A model generated the notes under the pieces. The model saw only the letters and a list, made by a program, of their open reading frames with translations, did no database searches and was not told the DNA's origin. A program made the position numbers and the translations under genes. Source: an uncultured Methylococcaceae bacterium (GTDB lineage: Bacteria > Pseudomonadota > Gammaproteobacteria > Methylococcales > Methylomonadaceae). Taken from it: a stretch of 64,000 nt of DNA. Shown one piece after another: positions 1 through 10,396 of the stretch (its first letter is position 1; every line of letters starts with the position of its first letter). Location: assembly GCA_903928685.1 (NCBI GenBank), contig CAIYRS010000021.1:1-64000 (forward strand), read 5' to 3'.

Positions 1-464
1 CGTTAGTCCCAGGTAGCCCTCATCGCAACCGGCGTTTTTTCGAGCATGCTTTTCGCGAAGAATAAAATGCAACCGGGCGATGCTGAGGGCGTAGAGTCAG
101 TGGCACGATGTCCCGATCCCCTTGTTGGGTCGGGACGATATGGTGACAGGACGCCCTGGGCTTGCGAAGCAATCTAACCGTCGCGTAGTTTTTGCGGATT
201 TTCGGGCAGGACGCCCAGAAAATCTTTACGCAAAAATAGCGACTCGCTTATTTATTATTGTTGTTCTTTTCTGGACTCGTTTGAATCCACCGCCACTATG
301 GCAGGTTTCTACGGCGATGCAACAAATAGTCAAGTTGGGGTAAAGTTTTAAAAGTGATAGTGGATCAAATATTTATAAAGATTTTTACGAGAGGTGGTGC
401 TGTTTGGCGAGCTGGCATGAAAAGTTTTTCATACCAACAACCATGAATTTGCGTGTAACTGCTG

Positions 465-788
465 TTAATAACGCTTAACGCCACTATCGCAATCCCGCGA
501 CCAAGCATCAATGCCACCTTGTAAATTGCTTATGTCGGTAAACCCGGAATGCACTAAAAAATTTGCTGCTTGCATACTGCGCATACCGTGATGGCAGATG
601 GCGACGATGGCTAGGTTTTTATCCAGCTCGTCTAAACGGGCGGGCAATTGGTTTAACGGTAACAAGGTGCTGCCAGCAATATTGGCGTAGTTAAATTCAT
701 TCGGCTCGCGTACATCCAATAACAATAAGGTGTCATTAGCGTCTAAGCGTTGTTTTAATTCGATGGCGGTAAGTTGTTTTATAGACAT
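465..788 (-). CDS. Rhodanese-like domain protein
   Basis: 107-aa ORF with LLLDVREPNEF and catalytic-loop-like ICHHGMRS motifs. Confidence 0.85.
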   Translation of the reverse strand: MSIKQLTAIELKQRLDANDTLLLLDVREPNEFNYANIAGSTLLPLNQLPARLDELDKNLAIVAICHHGMRSMQAANFLVHSGFTDISNLQGGIDAWSRDCDSGVKRY

Positions 789-881
789 GGCGATACTTAT
801 TTATAAGGTTGGGTTGGGAATGTTTAGCTTGTGTGGTTATCGGATAACCCAGCAGTGCCGTTAAGGCGTCGCTGAATAAAG

Positions 882-1067
882 TCTTCGACAAGCTCAAACC
901 GAACGGTAACTAAATTGATTCCGTTCGTGCTCGACTGCATGGATGCAGGAGGTAGAGCAACGCATGGAGCAGTTGCCGAGAGCTTGTCGAAGCATGAGCG
1001 GCTCAATTTACGGGCGGCGGATTTTTCCGTTCATCCTTCGACAGGCTCAGGACGAACGGAAAAATCC
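882..1067. repeat. REP-like palindromic repeats (CCGTTCRTGCTKAGCTTGTCGAAGCATGAACGG family), three copies, the middle one interrupted
   Basis: ttcgacaagctcaaaccgaacgg at 882-906; interrupted copy 921-1001; ggatttttccgttcatccttcgacaggctcaggacgaacggaaaaatcc at 1019-1067. Confidence 0.85.
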
Positions 1068-1072
1068 TTAAC

Positions 1073-2239
1073 TTAACGACATTGAATAAACCGCTCCAGC
1101 CGTTCCATGGCTTCTGCCATTCTGGCGATGGAGGTGGTGTAGGCAAAGCGTAAGTATTTTTCGGCATCATGGCTGCCAAAATCTTTGCCGGGCGTTACGG
1201 CTACGGCTTCGGCTTCTAAAAAGTCGGCGGCAAATTGAAAGCTGTCATCGGTAAATTGGCTGCAATCGGCGTAAATATAAAACGCCCCTTCTGGCTTTAC
1301 TGCCACTTTAAAGCCTAAGCGTAGCAAGCTGTCGTAGAGAAAATCCCGGCGCTCTGCCAATACTTCTCGACGGCGTTCTAATTCTACCAAGGTCTCGGCA
1401 GAAAACGCGGCTAATGCGGCGTATTGTGAGGCGGTTCCGGTGGCGATAAAGAGGGTTTGCGCGAGTTTTTCTGCGGATTCAATCATCACTTCCGGCACAA
1501 TCAGCCAACCGATGCGCCAGCCAGTCATGCCGAAATATTTGGAAAAACTGTTGATGACGAAAACCTCGTCGCTGTATTGCAAGGCGCTGCTGGCGGTTTG
1601 CCCATACGTTAGGCCGTGATAGATTTCATCGGCATAAAAATAACCGCCCAGCGCGTGGGTGGCGGCGACGGCGGCTTGTAGCTGGGCATCGGCAATCACT
1701 GTGCCAGTCGGGTTGGATGGCGAGGCTAACAGTACGCCGTTGCTGTTGTTTGTCCAATGTTGGTGGATTAATGCGGCGGTCAGCTGGTAGCCGGATTCTG
1801 CGGTGACGGGAATGGCGATGGTATCAGCACCGTACAAGCTGGCAAAATTGCGGTTGCACGGGTAGCAGGGGTCGCTCATCAACAGGTTTTGCCCAGGGTT
1901 TAAGGCAATGCCGAATGCCAATAAAAGCGCGCCGGATGCGCCTGGGGTGATAAAGACCTGTTGCGGCTTGATGCTAACGCCGTAAGTGTGTTGATAATAG
2001 TCGGCGATTTTTTGCCGCAATTGCGGCAAACCTGCGGCGGAAGTGTATTTAACTTCGCCTGTTTTAATCAGGTTGATGGCGGCATCGACAATCGGTTGCG
2101 GCGTGGGAAAATCCGGCTCGCCGACTTCCATGTGGATGACATCACGGCCTTGAGCCGCCAATTCTTTGGCCCGATGCAATAGCGCCATTACATAAAACGG
2201 GGAAATTGTTTGCAGCCGCTGTGCTAATGTCTTGTCCAT
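1073..2239 (-). CDS. Class I/II pyridoxal-phosphate-dependent aminotransferase
   Basis: 388-aa ORF; SPSNPTGTV, YADEIYHGL and NSFSKYFGMTGWRIGW PLP-lysine motif. Confidence 0.93.
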   Translation of the reverse strand: MDKTLAQRLQTISPFYVMALLHRAKELAAQGRDVIHMEVGEPDFPTPQPIVDAAINLIKTGEVKYTSAAGLPQLRQKIADYYQHTYGVSIKPQQVFITPGASGALLLAFGIALNPGQNLLMSDPCYPCNRNFASLYGADTIAIPVTAESGYQLTAALIHQHWTNNSNGVLLASPSNPTGTVIADAQLQAAVAATHALGGYFYADEIYHGLTYGQTASSALQYSDEVFVINSFSKYFGMTGWRIGWLIVPEVMIESAEKLAQTLFIATGTASQYAALAAFSAETLVELERRREVLAERRDFLYDSLLRLGFKVAVKPEGAFYIYADCSQFTDDSFQFAADFLEAEAVAVTPGKDFGSHDAEKYLRFAYTTSIARMAEAMERLERFIQCR

Positions 2240-2349
2240 AAGGTTTTTAGCTATAAAAAAGCGGTAAATGATAGCAATATTCCTTGCTATGCGCGTGCTA
2301 TTCTGCTAAAAATGCGCGGTTTTATTAATATTGTCCTAGGAGTTAATGG

Positions 2350-2787
2350 ATGACCGATAGTTCTAAAGCGGCAGCAGCTTCACCATTCAGTTTCAAGCCA
2401 TACCAAGAAGTCCCTGGCGAAGAGTACATGGATGAAAATCAACTAAAGCACTTTGAGACCATTTTAAAAAATTGGAAGACCGAGTTGATGCACGAAGTAG
2501 ACCGCACTGTGCATTATATGCAAGACGATGCGGCGAACTTTCCTGACCCTAACGACCGGGCAACGCAAGAATCGGAATTCAGCCTTGAGCTTCGCACCCG
2601 TGACCGCGAACGTAAGCTCATCAAAAAAATTGATGAAGCGTTAAAAGAGATTGAATCTGGCGATTACGGCTTTTGCGAATCTTGCGGCATTGAAATTGGC
2701 ATCCGCCGATTAGAAGCCCGTCCTACTGCAACCTTATGTATCGATTGCAAAACCTTGGACGAAATCCGCGAAAAACAAATGGGTTAA
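2350..2787 (+). CDS. dksA: RNA polymerase-binding protein DksA
   Basis: [27 protein letters not shown] zinc finger typical of DksA; followed by gluQ as commonly seen. Confidence 0.95.
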   Translation: MTDSSKAAAASPFSFKPYQEVPGEEYMDENQLKHFETILKNWKTELMHEVDRTVHYMQDDAANFPDPNDRATQESEFSLELRTRDRERKLIKKIDEALKEIESGDYGFCESCGIEIGIRRLEARPTATLCIDCKTLDEIREKQMG

Positions 2788-2799
2788 GCGCTATCCGCA

Positions 2800-3696
2800 A
2801 TGCCACAACAGCCTGAGGTTATTGGTCGGTTTGCCCCTTCGCCTACCGGCCCGTTGCACTTGGGTTCGCTGTATGCCGCACTGGGCAGTTTTCTTGAGGC
2901 GCGTAGCCAACAAGGCCGCTGGTTGCTGCGGATTGACGACCTCGACATACCGCGTAACGTTAAAGGCGCAGATAGCCTAATCTTAACCACCTTAGACCGC
3001 TTCGGCCTGCATTGGGACGGCGCGGTGATGTACCAAAGCCAAAATAGCGACAGTTACCAGCAACTATTACGGCAACTTGAGCAGCAAGCGCTGCTTTATC
3101 CCTGCATCTGTTCCCGCAAAATCCTAGGCGATCAGCTTATTTATCCCGGCACTTGCCGTCACCTAGCTAGCATCCCCGACCAAGCTTCCGCATTACGCAT
3201 CAAAACCTTGCCAATCGATATTGGTTTTGACGATAGCTTGCAAGGCGCGCAAAGCAGCAATCTAGCCGACCAGCACGGCGACTTTATCTTAAAAAGAAAA
3301 GACGGCATCATCGCCTACCAATTTGCCGTGGTGGTTGATGATTATTTACAGCAAGTTAACCATGTAGTTCGTGGCGTGGATTTGCTGGAAGTCACCCCCA
3401 GGCAAATCTATTTGCAACAAGCACTAGGTTTAGCCACTCCCCGCTATAGCCACTTGCCGATTATTGCCGATAAGCACGGCAACAAACTCAGCAAACAAAC
3501 CAAAGCCCAAGCTGTGGATTTAACCAACCCGCAGCAAACCTTGTTCCATTTGCTACAGTTATTAAAGCAAAACCCACCCGCCGAACTGGCGTTTTTAGCC
3601 GTCGACCAACAACTAGCGTGGGCGACAAAGCATTGGCAAGCCGCGCACATAGCAGACATCCAAACCATAAGCCTTACTATTGACGTTACGAAGTGA
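2800..3696 (+). CDS. gluQ: Glutamyl-Q tRNA(Asp) synthetase
   Basis: GRFAPSPTGPLHLGSLYAALGS and HGNKLSKQ motifs; short GlxRS paralogue adjacent to dksA. Confidence 0.93.
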   Translation: MPQQPEVIGRFAPSPTGPLHLGSLYAALGSFLEARSQQGRWLLRIDDLDIPRNVKGADSLILTTLDRFGLHWDGAVMYQSQNSDSYQQLLRQLEQQALLYPCICSRKILGDQLIYPGTCRHLASIPDQASALRIKTLPIDIGFDDSLQGAQSSNLADQHGDFILKRKDGIIAYQFAVVVDDYLQQVNHVVRGVDLLEVTPRQIYLQQALGLATPRYSHLPIIADKHGNKLSKQTKAQAVDLTNPQQTLFHLLQLLKQNPPAELAFLAVDQQLAWATKHWQAAHIADIQTISLTIDVTK

Positions 3697-3733
3697 CGGT
3701 TTTCGTCCCGTTTACCGCGCCGAGCACCACAGG

Positions 3734-3901
3734 TTTTGTCGTGAATAGCCCGAAGGGGCGCGGCATGGAAGCCGCGCGTCGGTAAAGGGGCAGGAAGCCC
3801 CTTTTGCCGACCCACGACAAAATCGAGGAGCGCAGGAAGAAGCGGTAATCGGGCCGCCTTTTCTTTGGCTACTTTCTTTTGGCGGCGCAAAAGAAAGTAG
3901 C
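3734..3901. repeat. Structured intergenic repeat with nested hairpins
   Basis: TTTTGTCGTG (3734-3743)/CACGACAAAA (3813-3822) enclosing GCGCGGC..GCCGCGC and GGGGC..GCCCC hairpins; then ggctactttcttttg/caaaagaaagtagct at 3867-3901. Confidence 0.7.
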
Positions 3902-4045
3902 TCGCCTTCGGGTGCGAGAACCCGATTTAAAAATCGTCGCGGTAGCGACTCATTATTATTTATATTTCTTATAGCAGAGAGTGTCTGCGTAACAACAGAT
4001 CATCAGTTATAATCGCCACTTTGTTTGCCAGTACGGTTGACCACC

Positions 4046-5533
4046 ATGACGCCAGAAGACTTTAACCTACAAGCCCGATTAGGCTATAACCGCATCCCCA
4101 TTTGCCAAGAAGTCTTGGCGGATTTGGATACCCCATTAAGTGCCTACTTAAAATTAGCGGACGGCCCGTATTCTTATCTATTTGAATCGGTACATGGTGG
4201 CGAACAATGGGGCCGTTATTCCATCATCGGCTTGCCTTGCAAAACCGTCGTTAAAATTACTGGCAAACATATCCGGGTAGAAATCAATGGCGACTTATCC
4301 GAAAGTCTCGACCACGAAAATCCCTTGGTGTGGATAGAGCAATTCAAAGCCCGGTTTAACGTCCCAGACATCGACGGCTTGCCGCGTTTTAGCGGTGGCT
4401 TGGTCGGCTATTTTGGCTATGAAACCATCGCCTACATCGAGCCGCGTGTTTGTAAAGTCAACAAGCCCGACCCACTCGGCTGCCCCGACATTGTCCTGAT
4501 GGTATCCGAAGATATATTGGTGTTCGACAACCTCTCCGGCAAACTGCTGCTGCTTACCCACGCAGACCCGTCCGAAGAAAACGCCTACCACAACGCCATC
4601 GCCCGATTGCAACAACTGGCAAGCAACCTGCGGGAAATACAGGCCAAAACTGCCCGTCATCCCAACCCCAAAATAATCAGCGAAGACGATTTTGTTTCCG
4701 GCTTTACCCAGGCTGGCTATGAACAAGCCGTAAAAACCGCCAAGAAATACATCACCGATGGCGACATCATGCAAGTGGTGCTGTCGCAACGCATGTCCAT
4801 CCCTTACAGCGCCGCGCCGTTAAACTTGTACCGCGCCTTACGCAGCTTAAACCCCTCGCCGTACATGTTCTTCCTTAATTTGGACGACTTCCATATTGTC
4901 GGCTCATCGCCGGAAATATTGGTGCGCTTAGAGGACGATACCGTCACCGTGCGCCCAATTGCTGGCACACGCCGACGCGGCAGCACCCCAGAATTGGATT
5001 TAGCCTTAGAGCAAGAACTACTGGCAGACCCCAAAGAAATCGCCGAACACCTTATGCTTATCGACTTAGGCCGTAACGATGTCGGACGGGTAGCAGAAAT
5101 CGGCAGCGTAAAACTCACCGACAAAATGATTGTTGAACGCTATTCGCACGTCATGCACATCGTCTCCAACGTCACTGGCAGCTTGCAATCCGGCAAAAAT
5201 GCCTTTGACGTATTAGCGGCAACCTTTCCAGCTGGCACCGTCAGCGGCGCGGCAAAAGTCCGTGCTATGGAAATTATTGATGAGCTAGAACCCGTCAAAC
5301 GCGGTGTTTATTCTGGCGCAGTTGGCTACATTTCCTGGTCGGGCAATTTAGATACCGCCATCGCCATCCGCACCGCCGTCATAAAAGACAATACCTTACA
5401 TATACAAGCAGGTGCGGGGATTGTTTACGATTCCGTCCCCACCAGCGAATGGGAAGAAACCCTCAACAAAGGCCGCGCCATTTTCCGTGCCGTCAGCATG
5501 GCGGAAGCGGGTTTACAAGGAGAAAGCGCATGA
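4046..5533 (+). CDS. trpE: Anthranilate synthase component I
   Basis: Chorismate-binding motifs ([39 protein letters not shown]); ORF from 4025, probable ATG at 4046. Confidence 0.95.
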   Translation: MTPEDFNLQARLGYNRIPICQEVLADLDTPLSAYLKLADGPYSYLFESVHGGEQWGRYSIIGLPCKTVVKITGKHIRVEINGDLSESLDHENPLVWIEQFKARFNVPDIDGLPRFSGGLVGYFGYETIAYIEPRVCKVNKPDPLGCPDIVLMVSEDILVFDNLSGKLLLLTHADPSEENAYHNAIARLQQLASNLREIQAKTARHPNPKIISEDDFVSGFTQAGYEQAVKTAKKYITDGDIMQVVLSQRMSIPYSAAPLNLYRALRSLNPSPYMFFLNLDDFHIVGSSPEILVRLEDDTVTVRPIAGTRRRGSTPELDLALEQELLADPKEIAEHLMLIDLGRNDVGRVAEIGSVKLTDKMIVERYSHVMHIVSNVTGSLQSGKNAFDVLAATFPAGTVSGAAKVRAMEIIDELEPVKRGVYSGAVGYISWSGNLDTAIAIRTAVIKDNTLHIQAGAGIVYDSVPTSEWEETLNKGRAIFRAVSMAEAGLQGESA

Positions 5534-6117
5534 GCGTAAAACTGGTCATGGTCGATAATTACGACTCCTTCACCTACAACCTAGTCCAATATTTTGGCGA
5601 ACTCGGCGCGGCGGTTACTGTTGTCCGCAACGACCAAGTCAGCGTAGAAGACATCGCCGCCTTAGCGCCCGATAAAATCGTCATCTCCCCCGGCCCTTGC
5701 ACCCCCAAAGAAGCCGGCATATCGGTCGCCACCATCAACCGCTTCAAAGGCCAAATCCCCATTTTAGGCGTGTGCTTAGGCCACCAAAGTATCGGTTACG
5801 CGTTTGGCGGCAATATCATCCACGCCAAAAGCATCATGCACGGCAAAACCTCACAGGTTTACCACCATGATTTGGGCGTGTTTAAAGGCTTAAATAACCC
5901 GTTCACCGCCACCCGTTACCATTCCTTGGTGATTGAACAAGCCACCATCCCCGATTGCTTAGAAGTGACCGCCTGGACGCAAGATGCCGACGGCAACCAA
6001 GACGAAATCATGGGCGTACGCCACAAAAGCTTCGATATAGAAGGCGTACAATTCCACCCAGAATCCATCCTGACCGAACACGGGCATGACATGTTGCGGA
6101 ATTTTTTGCAGCGATAG
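5530..6117 (+). CDS. trpG: Anthranilate synthase component II (glutamine amidotransferase)
   Basis: [26 protein letters not shown] and GVQFHPES motifs; ATGA overlap with trpE stop. Confidence 0.95.
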   Translation: MSVKLVMVDNYDSFTYNLVQYFGELGAAVTVVRNDQVSVEDIAALAPDKIVISPGPCTPKEAGISVATINRFKGQIPILGVCLGHQSIGYAFGGNIIHAKSIMHGKTSQVYHHDLGVFKGLNNPFTATRYHSLVIEQATIPDCLEVTAWTQDADGNQDEIMGVRHKSFDIEGVQFHPESILTEHGHDMLRNFLQR

Positions 6118-6151
6118 ATGGTTATCGTTAATACCGTTCTCAATCAATCTT

Positions 6152-6300
6152 GAATTGACGGTATCATTTTCGTAGGGGCGAGCGGCTGCTCGCCTTTGGT
6201 CGCAGCAGTATTGGGTAAAGGCTCTAAAAAAGGCGGACAACCGTCCGCCGCTACGATGCTAGATTGACCCGACAAAAAATCATCGGCTGAATACTTAAGC
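6152..6300. repeat. Dispersed composite repeat, copy 1
   Basis: Closely resembles 16757-16912: gtaggggcgagcggctgctcgcctt ... aaaaaaggcggacaaccgtccgcc ... gattgacccgacaaaaaatcat. Confidence 0.75.
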
Positions 6301-7002
6301 CCGCGCACAAACCCACACATCCACCTTCTCCACCCCCGCTTTTTTCAACACCTTCGCCAACTCATCCATCGTTGAACCTGTGGTCATCACGTCATCAATA
6401 ATCGCCACATGGCTGGCGGCTATCGGCTTTACCACCGCAAAGGCATTTTTGATATTTTTCCGGCGTTGCTTGGCAGTCAAATTACTTTGCTGCGGTGTGT
6501 TGCGTAGGCGTTGGCAGCTAGACAAATCTAACGGAATTGCCAATTCTTTACTGACAGTACGGGCGATTTCTATCGATTGGTTAAAGCCGCGTTGCCGATA
6601 ACGGCTTTTATGCAAAGGCACGGGGATTAACAATTCCGGCTGCCGATGGCTATCACGCAACTGGTCTGCCAACAACTGCCCCAACAAACGCGCATTTTTA
6701 TAAGTGGCACCAAATTTTAACGTCGTCACCAAATGCCGGATCGCACCTTGATGGATATAAGGCGCGTGGGTTTCATCAAACGCCGGAGATTGGGCAATAC
6801 AGCGTCCGCACAACATCGGCACCGCTGGCGGTAGCGCAAAATGTTCGCCGCATTGATAACAGCAATGGTGGTTTTGCAATAAATGTTGCTGGCAAATCAA
6901 GCAAATATCATGGTTTTGCCAGCCCGCATTCCCGCATAACAGGCAAGTAGGCGGCAATACGTAATCCTGTATAATGTTCAGCCAGTTGTCTACCCAATTC
7001 AT
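6295..7002 (-). CDS. comF: ComF family protein / phosphoribosyltransferase
   Basis: N-terminal CxxC pairs (CLLCGNAG, CLICQQ, CYQCGE, CGRC) and PRTase motif VAIIDDVMTTGSTMDEL. Confidence 0.93.
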   Translation of the reverse strand: MNWVDNWLNIIQDYVLPPTCLLCGNAGWQNHDICLICQQHLLQNHHCCYQCGEHFALPPAVPMLCGRCIAQSPAFDETHAPYIHQGAIRHLVTTLKFGATYKNARLLGQLLADQLRDSHRQPELLIPVPLHKSRYRQRGFNQSIEIARTVSKELAIPLDLSSCQRLRNTPQQSNLTAKQRRKNIKNAFAVVKPIAASHVAIIDDVMTTGSTMDELAKVLKKAGVEKVDVWVCARA

Positions 7003-7063
7003 AATAACAAGTTGATAAGTATGGTTACATGCTTAGCAATAACTATAGTCGGAGTTATCCCCC

Positions 7064-8026
7064 ATGTCTGTATTACGCCACGATTGGCAATTAGCCGAAG
7101 TCCAAGCCCTGTTTGATTTACCGTTTAACGACTTGATTTTTCAAGCACAAAGCGTACACCGTCAAAATTTTGATCCCAACGAAGTGCAAATCAGCAGCTT
7201 GCTCAGCATCAAAACCGGATCGTGTTCAGAAGACTGCGGCTATTGCCCACAAAGTGCGCGTTACGACTCCGGCCTAAAATCCGAAGCCTTGATGCCCATA
7301 GCCGAAGTCATCCAAGCCGCACAACAAGCCAAAGACCAAGGCGCATCGCGTTTCTGCATGGGCGCGGCGTGGCGACAACCAAAAGACCGCGACATCGAAC
7401 GCGTCGTGGAAATGGTGCAAGGCGTGAAAGCCTTAGGCATGGAAACCTGCGTAACCTTAGGCATGTTGACCGACACACAAACCGCACGGCTCAAAGAAGG
7501 CGGCCTCGATTACTACAACCACAATCTGGATACTTCCGAAGATTACTATTCCGAAGTCATCACCACCCGCACCTATAAAGACCGCTTAGACACTTTGGCA
7601 CGGGTACGCGATGCGGGTATCAATGTTTGCTGCGGCGGCATCGTCGGCATGGGTGAGGGCGAACAAGACCGCGCTAAATTGTTGATCGAATTGGCGAACA
7701 TGCCTAAACACCCGGAAAGCGTACCGATCAACATGTTGGTACAAGTCGAAGGCACACCGCTGATGGGCACAGAAAAACTCGACCCGCTAGTCTTCATCCG
7801 CACCATCGCCGTCGCCCGCATCTTAATGCCGACCTCCCGCGTCCGCCTCTCCGCAGGCCGCAAAGAAATGAGCGACGAAATGCAAGCCTTGTGCTTCTTA
7901 GCCGGCGCGAACTCGATTTTTTATGGTGATAAATTGCTGACGACTGATAACCCAATGACTAACCATGATGTGGCATTGTTTGATCGCTTGGGGTTGCATT
8001 CGGGTGGGTCTAGTTATGCGAATTGA
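7064..8026 (+). CDS. bioB: Biotin synthase
   Basis: Radical SAM motif [55 protein letters not shown]. Confidence 0.97.
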   Translation: MSVLRHDWQLAEVQALFDLPFNDLIFQAQSVHRQNFDPNEVQISSLLSIKTGSCSEDCGYCPQSARYDSGLKSEALMPIAEVIQAAQQAKDQGASRFCMGAAWRQPKDRDIERVVEMVQGVKALGMETCVTLGMLTDTQTARLKEGGLDYYNHNLDTSEDYYSEVITTRTYKDRLDTLARVRDAGINVCCGGIVGMGEGEQDRAKLLIELANMPKHPESVPINMLVQVEGTPLMGTEKLDPLVFIRTIAVARILMPTSRVRLSAGRKEMSDEMQALCFLAGANSIFYGDKLLTTDNPMTNHDVALFDRLGLHSGGSSYAN

Positions 8027-8279
8027 AGATTTTTAGGTTGGGCTGACTTTAGTAAATTAAGCATTTTAGCAATGCGATCAACGAACTAAAAATTAAAAAA
8101 TATCTAAATTCATTGATAAAATCAGGGAAAAATATCCCGATATTTCAATACAAATTTATAGATGGATACTCAGTCAAGCAGTGAAATTAGAAGACAAATG
8201 GTATTCGTCAATGATGGAAGCTTTTTTGCAAGCAGCAACTGATGCTATTAAAAATTATTTGTAAATGGTGGATTGAGTC

Positions 8280-8594
8280 ATGGCGAATAAATGGAACGTT
8301 CCAGTTTGGCTAGAAACGGAAGTAAGAGAAAGAGATAAGGCTTGTGTTTATTGTGGTGTTGAATTTACGCCTGCCAATGTCTCCAGGAAGTCTGCAGCCA
8401 GCTGGGAGCACATCATTAATGATGCAACAATTATCACCAGAGAAAATATAGTTCTTTGTTGTTGCGGGTGCAATGCCAGCAAGGGTCAAAAGCAGCTCTC
8501 TGTTTGGTTGCAATCTAAATACTGCAAAGAACGTGGTATTACTGCTGCTTCAGTGGTATCAATTATCAAAATAGCAATTTCAAATAGCCTATGA
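8280..8594 (+). CDS. HNH endonuclease-like protein
   Basis: CVYCGVEF ... ASWEHIIND ... ENIVLCCCGCNASKG: HNH arrangement with CxxC pairs. Confidence 0.75.
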   Translation: MANKWNVPVWLETEVRERDKACVYCGVEFTPANVSRKSAASWEHIINDATIITRENIVLCCCGCNASKGQKQLSVWLQSKYCKERGITAASVVSIIKIAISNSL

Positions 8595-8640
8595 GTTAAC
8601 ACACAATACGTGGCTATGGAATGTAATATCGCTGAAGTCA

Positions 8641-8676
8641 GGTAGGGTGGGCAACGCTTTTCTGCCCACCCTACCT
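8641..8676. repeat. Inverted repeat GGTAGGGTGGGCA...TGCCCACCCTACC
   Basis: Near-perfect 13-nt arms read directly. Confidence 0.8.
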
Positions 8677-8739
8677 GACTGTTTTATGAGTAGGGCGCAT
8701 TAGCGATAGCGTAATGCGCCGGATGCTTGAGATTAACAT
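8648..8739. repeat. Direct repeat, left copy (paired with 9214-9306)
   Basis: cctgactgttttatgagtagggcgcattagcgatagcgtaatgcgccggatgcttgagat repeated on both sides of the 8745-9128 ORF. Confidence 0.85.
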
Positions 8740-8744
8740 TTACC

Positions 8745-9128
8745 CTACTTGATTGCTTTACGGGTTAAGTAGATCGCAAGGCCTATCATTCCACATAAAA
8801 ATAAAGCTAAGGCCGGAGTAAAAAAGTAGATACCAACAAACATTGCTGCAGCAAGAGCTTTCGCCCCCTCATGTATTCCCAAAAAAAATAAGCCGAAACC
8901 AGAAAGAGATAAAACATTTGCAATGCCAAATACAAAGTGGACTAATTTATGCAACTTAAAGGTTTGATTGTCTATTGTTAGACGAAGAAGCGTAAATAAA
9001 ATTAGGACAAGACCGCAAAATGAGATTTGTGTAAATAATCCATGTACTGATTTAAATAAAAACGAACTCAAAATCGACAGTATTATGGTGAAAGCAAGTG
9101 CAAGATTGGCAAGTAAAAGATTAAACAT
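8745..9128 (-). CDS. Hypothetical membrane protein
   Basis: 127-aa ORF with about four hydrophobic segments. Confidence 0.6.
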   Translation of the reverse strand: MFNLLLANLALAFTIILSILSSFLFKSVHGLFTQISFCGLVLILFTLLRLTIDNQTFKLHKLVHFVFGIANVLSLSGFGLFFLGIHEGAKALAAAMFVGIYFFTPALALFLCGMIGLAIYLTRKAIK

Positions 9129-9213
9129 TTGTTAAATCAACGTTGATGTAAAGGGTTTAGATAGTAGGACGGTTTCGGCGATAGTTTTGGGTGATTTTTT
9201 GCGTAGATACTCT

Positions 9214-9306
9214 GTGGGCAATGCTTTTCTGCTCATCCTGCCTGACTGTTTTATGAGTAGGGCGCATTAGCGATAGCGTAATGCGCCGGATGCTTGAGAT
9301 GAACAT
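9214..9306. repeat. Direct repeat, right copy (paired with 8648-8739)
   Basis: See 8648-8739. Confidence 0.85.
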
Positions 9307-9497
9307 ACGGTGCAATACGGCTAGCGCCTATTGCACCCTACAAAATGCGTGTTACGGGTTAAACACGAACCGCTGTTTCGATTGATGGGTTGGGCATCAT
9401 GGCGCTACTCGGTTGGCCCAACGTCCATTCCATCGTAAGACTCAAGGTGAAACTTATCAGCTAGTTCATAGAATTCGTGGTTACGCTTATTGAGCCC

Positions 9498-9755
9498 GTA
9501 GGGTGTATAAGCGAAGCGTCATACACCACATCGGGATTGTAATCACTACAAACGGATTTACCGCTCCTCTTTATTCATTCCTGCCATGAATTGACTCTAA
9601 ATGGCGTGTTGTCTATTCACAATTTGGTGTATGGCGCTTCGCTTATACACCCTACAATTTGATGAAAAATGAATTAGCCAAGTAGGTACGCTGTGCGTAC
9701 CTTTTACATCGCTATTGTTGTAGTGAATGATGGTACGCACAGCGTACCCTACTCA
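9498..9755. repeat. Cluster of intergenic palindromic repeats
   Basis: gtagggtgtataagcgaagcgtcatacacc; ggtgtatggcgcttcgcttatacaccctac; ggtacgctgtgcgtacc; ggtacgcacagcgtaccctac. Confidence 0.75.
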
Positions 9756-9919
9756 AAAACGTATTAGGCAGATTCACGCTAATAACTTGTTAATCAAAGC
9801 TTTAATGCCATGAGATCATGCCGAGCCATAGGATGCGCTTCGTGCCTCAGCACATCCTATATTTCTACTTAACCGTTAATTCACAACCCCGTCAAAACCA
9901 CAAAAACAGGAGCAACATT

Positions 9920-10360
9920 ATGAGTATGAATATCTTTTTTCGCGCTTTTACCCAACCTGAAATTGAAGCGATGGTGAATGACCATAGCTTGATTGACCAA
10001 TGGGTTTTGGAAGATGAAAAGTACACGCTGAATACCGATGTGGAAACCGCGTGGGATGTTTTGGCGGCGATACTGGATGGCGTGGGATTTTGGATAGGCG
10101 TGGAAGTGGACGATGCTTTATTTAATGGCTGCAATTTGATTTCAGCGGCGGAAGTTAAAGTCAATGCCGAAAAATTGGCGGCGTGGACGCACGCACAAAT
10201 CATGGCGGGTATGAGCGCTTTAGGTGATAGCTCGGATTTATACCACTTTGAGGTTTTTCAAGACGATGACGAATACCTATTGGAACAATTCGATTGCTTA
10301 CAGAGTTTTTATAAACAAGCCGCCGAACAAGGCTTAGGCGCGTTGTCATACGCGGCTTAG
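9920..10360 (+). CDS. DUF1877 (YfbM-like) family protein
   Basis: MSMNIFFRAFTQPEIEAM...EDEKYTLNTDVETAWDVLAAILDG resembles DUF1877; ORF opens at 9818 but the SD-preceded ATG is at about 9920. Confidence 0.65.
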   Translation: MSMNIFFRAFTQPEIEAMVNDHSLIDQWVLEDEKYTLNTDVETAWDVLAAILDGVGFWIGVEVDDALFNGCNLISAAEVKVNAEKLAAWTHAQIMAGMSALGDSSDLYHFEVFQDDDEYLLEQFDCLQSFYKQAAEQGLGALSYAA

Positions 10361-10370
10361 GGGGATTGAC

Positions 10371-10396
10371 CTTTCAGGTTTTAAAAACCTGAAAAG
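10371..10396 (+). terminator. Hairpin terminator downstream of the DUF1877 gene
   Basis: ctttcaggttttaaaaacctgaaaag inverted repeat directly after the stop codon. Confidence 0.6.

Noticed and set aside
122-343. 73-aa ORF at the window start
   Set aside because: No domain, repeat-like sequence context, no ribosome-binding support.
8108-8263. ORF fragment FIDKIREKYPDISIQIYRWILSQAVKLEDKWYSSMMEAFLQAATDAIKNYL upstream of the HNH gene
   Set aside because: No good start codon and an in-frame stop just upstream; possibly a gene remnant, but not supportable as a CDS.
9498-9755. CRISPR-like repeat array
   Set aside because: Repeats are individually palindromic, of different families and irregularly spaced, with no constant repeat-spacer periodicity and no cas genes.
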